In this document: piece after piece, positions 35,371 to 46,299 of the stretch
Layout of the letters: each line of letters opens with the position of its first letter
Numbering within the stretch: the stretch's first letter is position 1
Assembly (NCBI GenBank): GCA_021399445.1
Contig: JAJTUQ010000008.1
Coordinates: forward strand, 1,054,001 to 1,118,000
Direction of reading: 5' to 3'
DNA: 64,000 nucleotides
Source of the DNA: Xylogone sp. PMI_703
Taxonomy: Eukaryota > Ascomycota > Leotiomycetes
Notes under the pieces: generated by a model
The model's input: only the letters and a program-made list of their open reading frames with translations
What the model was told of the DNA's origin: nothing
Databases searched by the model: none
Program-made: the position numbers and the translations under genes

Positions 35371-36831
35371 AACAGATCAGGGAAAAACCTAGTTTTCCAA
35401 ATTTTATTAACGTATTCTTACAATATAAACTAAGTAGCTTGGAAGAGGAAGAATTGCTCTTACCTAGCCTCCTTAGGATCACCGTACTTGAGACAAAGTA
35501 TAGAATCTTCAACTGGCATCAACCCATCATGAGTTCCCTGCAGTAGAGAATTAGCCTATACATTGTATGGATTGGAATGAGAGTGCATACATTGATAAGC
35601 AATAGTTGAGTAGAGGACCTCTGCAATATCCCAGTTTCTAACAGTGAGAACTTTTTCTGTGACTGCTCTTTAAACTTCTCAACACAGTCGAATCCAAACT
35701 TCTGCGCTAATGCTGGATTGATACTAAACAGTCAGTTGAGCAGGCATATTCCCAACCACAATCTCGGTACTCACTCAAAAGGATATTCATGATCATCCAC
35801 TCTGTCCAGCCATTCTCTGTCAAAGAAATGATGGACACCAGCTCCCTGGGCAATTACTCCTCTCAACCTTGCTTTATGGGTATGAGCAATCCGCACTGCA
35901 TAATATCCACCCATACTCAAGCCCCATGCAACAACTCTATTTATATCAAAAGTAGTTTGTTGATCCATCCAGTTGAAAACACTGTCCCATACTCTGTCTG
36001 GACTCGTGACATCTCTGGGGTCCGCTATTGAGTCTGCTGTGCCTGGAATTTCAACAATTACTGAAGCCCATCCTCTCTTCAGAAACTCATGGCTACGCTG
36101 TGTATTATCTGGACGATAACCATCTAAGCCAGTGATGAGCATGACTACGGGTACTGGTTTGTTGGAAGATGCAGTTGATGGAACCCGTACGTAGATAGGA
36201 AAGCTGGCGTGGTTGAACCCGGAAGCGGCAATATGCGGAATTTGTACTTCCCGAATGGGATCGATCCAGCTGTTCACAGCTTTCATATACGATATTTTCT
36301 GATATTCAAAAGCTGTTCTCTTCATCTCAGAATTTATTATTGGAAATCGGGAGATACGATAAAGCGCGGCAATCCGAAAATAGAGGTTAGATGCAGTTGC
36401 ATAGTCCTTTGCTGCGATAGCCATATCTGCCTCATTACTTAGAGCTCGACAGATCGGAAAGAATGCCTCTGTGTACGCATCCGAATACGCATTGTTGACA
36501 TTAGACTACAAAAGGTGTTGAAATAAATGATAAATATATTGAATCTTTGAATGCTGACTCTAAAGTTCTCATACCTTAATCAACTGGGTGAAGACCTTTT
36601 CGAAGTCTTCGAATTTTCCGTCGTGGAAGGGATAAACACCTTTGAGCGCCTATTTGTGGCGAAGCAGGTTTAATCAGCGGGATGAAATGAACTGATGGGG
36701 GAAAGGATATATCTCACTGCAAATTTCCATTTCGTTTCCCATAGGTCTTTCATAGATTTATGGTGTGCACCCCTTATGGAGAAATCTTTCCCAAGAGTCC
36801 ACTGCGTGGTATTCGTGCTATCCCGGGCCAT
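35310..36831 (-). CDS. Ayg1-type hydrolase (alpha/beta fold)
   Basis: Six exons, phase-checked: 36831-36718, 36649-36575, 36505-35775, 35723-35591, 35537-35464, 35388-35310, giving 401 residues, close to the about 406 of Aspergillus fumigatus Ayg1. Family marks: LWETKWKFALKGVYPFHDG, YRISRFPIINSEMK, VVMLITGLDGYRPDNTQRSH, VEIPGTADSIADP, the nucleophile elbow WGLSMGGYYAVR, HHFFDREWLDRVDDHEYPF, the acid region NGTHDGLMPVEDS and the catalytic His in LHMGYP. Ayg1 shortens a heptaketide naphthopyrone by retro-Claisen cleavage to the tetrahydroxynaphthalene precursor of DHN melanin; relatives process other polyketides. The multicopper oxidase 2.9 kb upstream fits a pigment role. No polyketide synthase is in the window. 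Cytosolic or endosomal; no signal peptide. Confidence 0.92.
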
Positions 36832-37979
36832 TGAAATTGATTATCCTAATGACGTTCTGAGGAGGTCAGCTTGTTGCTTTATCTTCGTAATCTGTTGAGC
36901 TATTGCTGCTGTACTTATGGGATGGGTCTGATGTACGATTTATTAAATACAGGCTGCGCTCTGATCCTTGCTCCGTTCACAGGCATCGAAACATCTTCTG
37001 ACCCTGACAGGCTAGCCAATCAAACAGAGAGAAACGTCGGTAAATTGCGTAATAATAACCACATCATCTGTAATATTATATAGATGAGGGATGACGATGA
37101 TGAAATTCTTTTTTGCTAGCCAAGCCTTAAAACCTCACAGTGTTACTGTTGAAGGATATATTTTATGGTGTGTTGTGCCTCCCTATTGGCTCTGCTTCGG
37201 CAGGGAGTCAGAGTGGGGAACTTTGACTAGACACGGCACGGCCACCGTAGCGGGCATACTTTGCCCGTGTTTACAGGAAGCAACTTAGTAGATAGACACT
37301 TCTTTTTTGTGTAGCTCCGCACTCTAACTTTACTTTAAAAACAGTAATACAAGAATGTAAAAGTGAGCTCAAGGAAACTGTTAAGCACTATCTGCTGTTC
37401 CTAAGTTCTACCTTAACAAAACTCTCAACAACTTCACATATTCGCCTACTTGTAAAATTAGTACATTCTAGTGTAGCAGCGAGATGTACGATACAGTATG
37501 TAACGTACAGCTAGATTGCTAGCACGAAGCTTTACTTTGATAAGTATAGCCATATTTGAATTAGTGTGAAGCTATGCCTATTTCAGAAATCACCTGATTA
37601 AAGTAGCATGACTGAAACTGTCAGGAATTACGTAGATCCCACTCGGTCAACATTACCTAGCCATGCCATCGAGTCCGCGTTGATGAATGTCTAGAAAAGC
37701 CGTTTGTTTATTTGTAACTTAACTGGTCCGTGCACAAAAATCTTGTAGACTAATACCTTAGGCAGAAAGTGCATTGACATCCCAGGCATCATTTAGTCAT
37801 AACAAGTGACTCTGTGTCAATGAAAGTGGCCGATGCCTCCTCACATGACTATAGATCTATTGGTTGACGTATACTAGTTAGGTTGAATGCTCAGAATTCA
37901 TATTTTCAATTCTAAAAATTTCCGAAACCTTGAATGGTGGAGGCAATCTACTGGTAGAAACTTACTTGCTATAGCTGCT
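36832..37979. other. Intergenic, no gene seen
   Basis: Promoter side of the Ayg1-like gene. Only short frames without motifs. Confidence 0.45.
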
Positions 37980-37985
37980 TTGGAC

Positions 37986-39086
37986 AAGGCCTGAGCTAAA
38001 GGCACTCATTTTTTTGTCGACACGGGACCGGACTCTGCATAATCGCACCCCGCGGTCACATACAAATTAATACTGTGCAAAGAGATCTAGCAATGAAATT
38101 TAAATATTAATTCAGTCCGATAACTAACAATTTGTGCGTTTCAATAACCTTCGAATACGACACTCTAATATAATAGTTCAATATACTCTTGTGTTATTTG
38201 CGCTTCCTCCACCACTTCTTCTATTACTTCTCCCTCCATATTGACTTTTATATAATCTTATGTCATCTGTGACTTTAATACTCTTACACTTCCTGCCACC
38301 ACTCTTATAGCCTTATTAATCAACTCTTCTGTCTCTTGAATTGAATCAATGTGGTATACTGACGATATACCAAGTTAATAGCCTTGTTCATGTGCTATGC
38401 TAGGCTCATAAGCATCACTAATCTCCTGTCTACGCTATAAGTTATGTGGTAGGGAATCCGCGCGCGGGTAATAGTAGTTTCGCCGCCGAAACCTCCGAAT
38501 CTTATATATATGGAGCGGTTCGTACAGTATTGCAATAGAACAATGATTTGCACTCTTATTCTACAGAAATACGAGCTCTGATTGGTTCCCTTACGATTGC
38601 TACGATTGCTACAATATCGCGATATTAGCGATTGTATTGTATGGTATTGTTGTTGTTGTTCGTTGCATACCTACATGCCGGCTGCCAGAGATCACGTGCC
38701 TCTCATAGCACTCACTCCTTCCCTTTCTCAATAAACAACCTTTTTCGGCTATGTAGAACGTGTAACAAATGTATACCCATTAAAGTGCGCCTAAGCCTGA
38801 ATAGCACTATAAAGTGATTTTGGATCAGGGTAGAAAGCTTCCGGAGGGGTAAGTCCACAGGGAGTTGTATGGGAAGCCATATGAAGTGGAAGGCAATATT
38901 CGAAGGTATATGGGAATAGCTTCAAAAAGGAGAATAGAACACGATCTAATGAGTAGACGCGAAGGATTACGCCGGATATTACGCTTACTAACAAATTACT
39001 AGGGAAGTGTTAGCTTAGGCGTCATCCAATGTCGGTTGTTTGAGTGCCTTTAGCTAAGTCATGAGTGCCTTTAGCTCAGGCCTTGG
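37986..39086. mobile_element. Candidate non-autonomous element with 24-bp terminal inverted repeats
   Basis: AAGGCCTGAGCTAAAGGCAC plus TCAT at 37986-38009 recurs as its exact reverse complement at 39061-39084. On the right a second copy of the GAGTGCCTTTAGCT part lies just inside (39041-39054), so that end is duplicated. Both ends are flanked by TTGGACAAGG in direct orientation (37980-37989 and 39083-39092), part of which may be a target duplication but is confounded because the flank is itself palindromic. The 1.1 kb between has no transposase frame. Most likely a MITE-like or deleted DNA transposon. Confidence 0.55.
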
Positions 39087-39739
39087 ACAAGGATGCTGAA
39101 ATGATAGGCGCGTGGCAGTCTCGCAGCCCGAGGAATTAGATCACGTGTACGACGAATTTCATAAGTAATATTTTTGTGCGAGATTTATGCTAGTAATAAC
39201 TATGCTGGTACTTACATATCACGTGTACTAGGGCACAGGGCCCCCTAAATCGGTGTCGAATGGCAATAGCGTAATACGGGGGTGATCAACTAGTTATGGT
39301 AGAAAGTTCTAGCATAATTTCCACCTTCTAGGCCTCATTCTCAACTCAATTGATTTCTTACTTATAAGTTATCATAGTAATTACTCTTATATTAGTGCTT
39401 AGCCCTCTATCTTGTATACAAGCAGTACACGCCACAGTTCTATACCGATAGAAACTAGGTGTCGGAACAATGGTCTGATTATGGTAATGCCAAAAGAATT
39501 AATTGAATTAACTATCCTACAGTACAACTACAGTACAATTTATAGTGGGAATTGCACTATAGGATATCGAAGTGAACTGCCTAGGGTTCTCCTGACTATG
39601 CCTAATGAGGTTATTGAGGCTTAATTTATGGTCCTTATGTGCAACCGCAATTGTTCTGACAGTAGGATCGTTACAGTCCTAAGACGGAGTAATGTAGTCT
39701 ACAACAAGTACAGATGATGCGACGACATTTATATTAATC
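39087..39739. other. Intergenic 3' of multicopper oxidase, no gene seen
   Basis: A 70-codon + frame at 39412-39624 shows no motif. Confidence 0.4.
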
Positions 39740-41710
39740 TTACAACACGATGTCATCAAGAATAAGCTCCGGGAAACGCCTACTAAACTCACTACGCTTC
39801 CGCCGAATGTTACAGCTTCCTGTCTGAGCATGTGACGGTGTATATATCGCGCTACAAAGAGGGTCAGTGAGGGTTAAGTCAGTCATCCGAGGTGCCTCTT
39901 ACCCATTATTAGGATTCGGAGGAACTGTATTAGCGCCACTCAAGTCAGTTAGATTAACTGTATGACCAGCAGCATTGCCAGCAATTGGGATGTTTTGTCT
40001 TGCGCAAACCGCTTGAGAACCAGCTGGGATAGGCAAGCCTGCAAGTTCCTTTGGGGCTTCAATAACGGTTGCTACAAGGCCCATAACGACATGCCATTCA
40101 ATATGGCAATGGAACAGCCATACACCAGGATTATCTGCCTGGAATCGCAGTACAGCGTAGCTGTTGGCGTTCACCGAAATAGTATCACGTCGCATGGGTA
40201 TCGTTGGGAAATTTCGAACGCCACCATTGTAAGTTCCTTTACTAGATGATGGTCTGGCGCAAACCTGGAACTGATGGCCGTGAAGGTGGAAAGGATGAAT
40301 CGCTTGGTCAAAGTTGTTTACGGTGATCTGAACGATATCGCCCTTCTCTACCACAAATGGGTTGACTGTCCCATAGATCACCGGATTTGTGTTCTGTGAT
40401 CCTGTACTAAAGACTGTAAAAAGCGTAGGCACTTTCTGTGGAATGTATGTTATGTTATTAAAATATGCTCTATGTCATGATTAGGCCTATGGTTACATTC
40501 TTTAGTTGGACACACTTGCCTTGGTATGCCTAAGCTATCAAACCCAAGCTTAAAATCTAGCGTTATGGACTTGTCTGGAGGGCCCAAGAGCTTTTGATCA
40601 TCGTATGCCTGGAAAGTAAAATCATTGACTACATTCCAATCATTTACAGCATATGGGGGAGGTAAAGCCTTTGATTGATCGTAAATGATATATCCCGTTG
40701 CGTTGAGCGGCCAGACTGGTGGTGAGCTATTAGAGGTATAATCCTTATTTATATCCAACGAAGCCAGGAAAGCGTAATTTCTTCTAGTGGTTGGTTGGGC
40801 ATTGAGAACAAATGTATACCGCTGTGCAGGAGCTACGCGAATTTGGTAGGCATTATGCTCTTTAATATAAGTGCCATCCACCTCAATCACTCTCATGGTG
40901 TGCGAATCGAATTGGAGCATTATGGCGGAAAATGCACCCATATTAATTACTCTGACCTTGTAAGTCTTTCCTGGGGTAAACTTGAACGTGGCTTGACTAT
41001 TATCATTCAATAAAATGGCTTCAGGAAAGGGCGGGAGAACTTGTGTGTTTGTTGGGACTAGCATTTGCTGTATCAAAAGAGGAGTTTGATCATGGTACCA
41101 GTCTGACATCGTGAGAAGTAGCTCCTCGTCATATTGTCCTTTGTAGGGGTCATGAGGATCGTGGACGATGATTGGGCCTGGAAATGTTAATACTGCTCCA
41201 TTGGACCCAGTTACTGCCCAATGGCTAAGGTAAGCAAAGGAACATACCTCTTAAGCCATCCGGGTACTGGCCCATGTCATGAGAATGATACCAGTAAGAA
41301 CCGGGTGCATCAATCTGTTTAACCACATCAGCAGTATTTTCAGAATTGGAGGAAATAAAATCACTCACGTTGAAGGTGTATGTGTAGTTTGATCCCGGAG
41401 GAATAGGACATTGTGTGACTCCGCTGGGGCCGTCCATGACCTGAGTTCCCGTCTGAGGAAGGCCATGGAAGTGGAGACTCGTAGTCTCATTCCCGAGGTT
41501 GTTGGTGAGATGCACAATCACTGTATCTCCAACTGTAGCTTCGATTGGTGGACACGGCCATTGACCATTGACTCCGATTACTGGCCTTGAGAAGCCATCT
41601 GGCGCTGCAGTTACCCATTCGATATCCCAATTGTATGTGACTGTTGCGGAGAGAGAGGCTGTTGCCAACATGAGAAGGGTGAGCACGTGATTGAACATGT
41701 TTACACACAA
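39740..41710 (-). CDS. Multicopper oxidase (Fet3/Abr1-like), secreted
   Basis: Four exons, phase-checked: 41710-41248, 41177-40520, 40469-39903, 39851-39740, giving 599 residues. The second intron runs GCAAGT...CATAG and is a GC-AG intron. A signal peptide is present ([16 protein letters not shown]). All copper sites are there: LHFHGL and WYHSHD in domain 1, HPFHLHGH and [13 protein letters not shown] in domain 3. The residue ten after the T1 cysteine is Leu, as in Fet3-like oxidases and low-to-medium-potential laccases. The C-terminus is basic ([15 protein letters not shown]) and lacks the Fet3 transmembrane anchor, so an iron-uptake role with Ftr1 is less likely. With the Ayg1-like gene next door, polymerisation of a phenolic pigment (as Abr1 does in A. 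fumigatus) is a reasonable inference. Confidence 0.9.
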
Positions 41711-43483
41711 AGCTGGGTGTGAAAGTGGACTTAGGAATATAGGCCATAGAGAGCTGAGCCTTCCCTACTTATTAACGGACTTCTTACCCAACCTCCTTGC
41801 TTGAAAGATTCTTGCGGATCTCAATTCAACTTATCTCGGACCTCTGTGGCTGCTCTCAGCTTACCAAGGAATTCAGTTCATCAAAAGCTTGTCCAATTTT
41901 AGCCCCTGTCTCAGGGACATAAGATGAGACGTTATATCCAATGCCCATTCATTACATTGAGGCAGACTATGGACCTGCATGCAGGCTAAGATGAGGCGGC
42001 ATGGAAACATGGAAACCATCACTGCGGATCAGGCACTGTCATGCGCGACGTGCTCTATTGACTATCTGATACCAAAGTATCAAGATATCAAAAATTGACA
42101 GCATCCTCCTCCTGCCTCGCCAAGCTTGTTGTACGTACGTATAAACACTTGCATTATGGGCTAGCTGTTTATGGCAGGCCCGCACGGGCGATACAGGGTT
42201 AATTTTCCCTGACAATTAATCATCGGCTATTCACTACGGGCACCGTACTCTTGTTCCCTACGCTCAACAAGGTGCTGCGGTACCACACCCGAAAGTCGAG
42301 CTCCAATCACTCCGCATACGAAGTGGATTGAGTTTGGCGCCTAAGATTGGGCACTTAATGGCTGCGGGGAGTCAAGTCTTATTTGCATGGCCGACATTTC
42401 TTTTTTCTCTTATACAGCGAACCATTTAGCTTACTCCCCAGGATATGACCATATTCCGACCACTGCTTCAACAGATTAGCTTTTACACCTAAGAGATTGT
42501 GTAGACGGTTGTCTGTTGCGATGGTGCCTTTCCACAAATACGCGAATCCAATGCTGCGGTCGGGGATGGAAGATCCGAGTCAATGGCTGGCTGAACTGAG
42601 TTGGTCGGATAAGGGATCCGTCCAGGGACTCTAGCCGGATGTATGGGTTTTTTTATCTAGATCCTTGCTTGCTTGGCAGGCACACGATCTCGAGTGCCTA
42701 AAGCACATGGTCGTATACAGGATACAGAAGGGCATGCTCCTAGGTAACGTATAGATGAGAAAACTGACATATCTCAATAGAATTTTGTAACAGAGGAGGG
42801 AAATGGTCTCAGGGATCAAGTCGATGGCTTCCTGCTCTATTCATTACATTACTTTTCCATCTTGGCCAATTTACGAAAAACATAATAGCCATTTCTCCTT
42901 TGAGAAGGAAGACTGACCCTGCAGCCAAGCCCCTTGGCAATCGATACCTCCGGTTATGCCCTCGGCGCGAGAAGCATAGGAGATGCAAGTCAAGATTATT
43001 CTCCATCAAAGCATACAACGGCTTCCGCGAAGACCCTCAATCAACCCAAGATTAAGAATGCTAAGAAAGACGACAGACAGCATATAATATCACCATGGGA
43101 ACAGCAGATCCTGATTATTATTCGCTCAGATAAGGAAAAAGGCAATAAAGGTTGCCAAGCACGTATGGCTCTCGCTGGACGAAACGACGAAACGTGGATG
43201 CTGACCTGATTGCAGATGCACTTGTACAATGACATGCGGAGCCTCCTGTCTTGATTATTCTCGGTCCATGCTAAGTGCTAACATATTTCCTTGCCTGTTT
43301 AAGGACTTACAACATAAGAATAGTTGTTAAAATTAATTATTATTAAACCAGTAAAACAATTTTTTTTCCTTTTTTTCCGTTGACTTTATGCTTAGTCCTT
43401 AGGTGGGGACATTGCCCATGACAGAGAAACAACGAGTGCAAAGCCACAGTCTTTATAACAGAGCAGATGGTAACCGAGGGTTT
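41711..43483. other. Intergenic, no gene seen
   Basis: Contains the multicopper oxidase promoter. A 91-codon frame at 42934-43209 (+) has no motif. Poly-T runs occur at about 43361-43377, just before the hAT element. Confidence 0.45.
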
Positions 43484-43776
43484 ATTGTTATCAGTGTAGG
43501 AATTGATTAGATTAGATTAGAATATAGAGCACTATTCTAATCTAATCAAAGGGTCAAAACCTGTTAATCAAATCTAATTAAATAATATTCAAATAATTTG
43601 AATATTATTCGAATAATTTGTCATGTGACCTCACTAATCCTAATTGGGCCTAGATTTTAGTGGCACAAGATCACGTGATATGGTACTATACCTAATCAGG
43701 AATAGCTTGAGCCCTTATCGCTTATCAGTTTGATTATTAATACTACAAAACCTTATACCTAAGGTTATACATTTAG

Positions 43777-44097
43777 ATTTCATCATTTTCGCCATATTAC
43801 AAATCTAATTATTATTAATAACTCAACAACGAATTAGTATTATGATTAAAAATTAAGTATTATAAATCGTTAAGATTGATAATACATTTAAATCTTGATT
43901 TCAAATTAATAACATAATTATCCGGTGATATATTCAAGATTTTATCTTGGATTTCGTCATTTCGGCTATATCACAAATCTAATCATTATTATTAATAACT
44001 CAACAACGAATTAGTATTATGATTAGAAATTAAGTATTATAAATCGCTAAGATTGATAATACATTTAAATCTTGATTTCAAATTAATGACGTGATTA
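43777..44097. repeat. Direct duplication, ~145-bp units, period 174
   Basis: 43777-43921 and 43951-44097 are nearly identical (shared core ...AACTCAACAACGAATTAGTA...). They lie in the untranslated 5' part of the hAT element. Differences are mostly C/T and G/A. Confidence 0.85.
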
Positions 44098-44249
44098 TAT
44101 AATATTATTGTCTTAAATTTCTACAAAATATTATTTGAAGATTTATGTATATATATTAAATATTTTGCTTTATGAATTCGAATTTTAAGCCAAGATAACA
44201 AGAAGTCTAATAATTTAACAACTTTTAACTTTATATTATTCACTTTATA

Positions 44250-44346
44250 TTTTGAATTATATTTGTATTAATCGAAGTAGAATAAGCCATTTTAAATCTT
44301 TTAAAATGGCTTATTCTACTTCGATTAATATAAATATAATTCAAAA
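44250..44346. repeat. 45-bp inverted repeat across the transposase start codon
   Basis: The arm 44250-44294 is the reverse complement of 44302-44346 with a single mismatch, separated by 7 bases. The right arm contains the transposase ATG (44306-44308) and its first 13 codons; the left arm is an antisense copy of the same sequence placed immediately upstream. A transcript from the + strand would fold into a long hairpin hiding the start codon. Confidence 0.92.
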
Positions 44347-44424
44347 TTCTCCTGATTTTCAGTTATCTACTAAACAGCCTAAAATATTCGAAAAAGGCTA
44401 TTTAGTTAAAATACTAGATCTTCC

Positions 44425-45081
44425 TGTAACGTTTCTACAAGGGTTTAGGGTTATCTATTACTCAAATAATAAATGAAGGTAAAGGGCAAGAGAATAACTT
44501 TATTATAGTTTAGGATAGTTATTATGAAATGTAGGTATGCTGTAAATTAATTGAGTTAAGCATATGGCTTTTATCTACTGTGAAACTATCTATTTATAGA
44601 GTGAACAAACCTTGGGATCAGATGGATTAGTTCGAGCTTTACTGATCGTGGAATCAGTATGATCAGTACTGATCTTCCTGATCCCTCTGGGTCATGTTGA
44701 TCAGTACTGATCCGACTGATTGTCTTAGTTAATCCAGATGTTCGCTTAATTGCTAGTACTAGCTTTTTGTATGTATAAGCAAATTGTTAGTACAAGCGGA
44801 AAAATAGTATTATTTCTCTGATAGTACTTCCACCTAGTTAGTATAACCAAAGGGTTAATATTATAATTTTAATAGTATTATTCTTTAGCTTGTATAACCC
44901 TTTTTATAATACTAGTGTTAAACTTGTATTATCCTTTCGCTAGTACTAATAATACGATAGTACTAGTGATACTATAACCAGGACCTTGATAACTGTCTTA
45001 TCTTATACTTATTTAACTAAGGTAATGGCTATAAAGGCCTTATAATCAGGTCGCTTGTTATAACCTTGTAGGGTCGTGACA
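44425..45081 (-). repeat. LTR (transcript 3' end)
   Basis: Pairs with 51166-51822. Contains two perfect GATCAGTACTGATC palindromes at about 44658 and 44699 and many shorter AGTACT motifs. Confidence 0.9.
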
Positions 45082-46299
45082 CTATCCCTTTCTTAGTTTA
45101 ACTCCGTCCTGAAGCTTATAACTAAAGCATGAAAGGTCTTGTAGAAATCCAAACTTCTTTTCTTTTTCATTATGTCCTTAAAGTGTTTAGCTAGCGAAGA
45201 GTTTATTGACTTAGAAAGGTAGAAGGTTTTGACAACCGAAAATTACAGTAGGTTATATTCTCAAATTAAATCTACAGGAATTCTGATGCTATTTCTGTGT
45301 TCATATTGTAAAAGGAGAAAACTAAATTATGTTATAGCGAAAGGTTCTCGTCACTGTACGGAGTACGTGAAAGCCGGAGGTTATACAAAATGTAATACTT
45401 TTCCTCTAAGTTCTGAGGAATAGGACAGGATAGCCTGTGAAGAGGCTTGATTAAAGGCCGATCGTAAAGAAGCTTTAGCTAAATTTCTTAGGCTTGATAT
45501 ACAACAACAATAACTTTAGTCCTGTACTAGTGAGATACTCTGGAAGGGGCTCAGTACTCTAGATGAATTGGATGTTAAGGAGGAAAAAGAAAGGCTTGAT
45601 CAGGAACAAAAGGAAAAGGAAGTACTCTGACAGGCAGAAGTTATTCAGCAGACAGAGGCTAGTCCTTCTGAGGCCTTCCCCTCTGACGCTGATTTCCTTG
45701 CTTATATTGATGTTCTGTTTGATCTATCCTGGCTTATTTTACTTGTTTATATACCTCCAAGAGCTTATTAGAATTAGTAAAATGTTTCTCTGGTTCTTAT
45801 GTATCCAACCATCCATACTTTTCTCATTCTTTCCATCTGACCAGGTATTATTTCTTATTCTTTATTAACTTGTCATTTAGGATTTCTTCTACTTCCTATT
45901 CCATGTTTAGATCCCATTCTAGTTCTAAGTCTGGAGTTAGTGACGATCTTAGTGATACTTTTTTTAGTATAACTACATAAAATACTAAATATATTCATAT
46001 GGTATTAGAGAATTCTAGTTTATATGTCAGATTTCCTAGTTTCTTTTTGATTTTATATAATTTAATCTTTTTTTAGTTTAATTTATTACTTAGTTTTGTC
46101 GTTTTGATAAATCTACAAATAATATAAACTTTATCCTTTTCTTTAAGCTTAAGTTCTATACTGTACTTTTGATTATAATATTTCTTCATATGTTTTTGTG
46201 CAAATTTAATGTTGTACTTTAAGTGATTGTGGATTTTCTCTAATTTATCTGCTTGTTGTTTAATTATCTTGGAAATGTTTTTTACTTCTGTTTTTATGA

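Noticed and set aside
39740..41710. Fet3-type iron-uptake ferroxidase
   Set aside because: Copper sites fit, but the C-terminal membrane anchor and an Ftr1 permease neighbour are absent, so a secreted oxidase is preferred.
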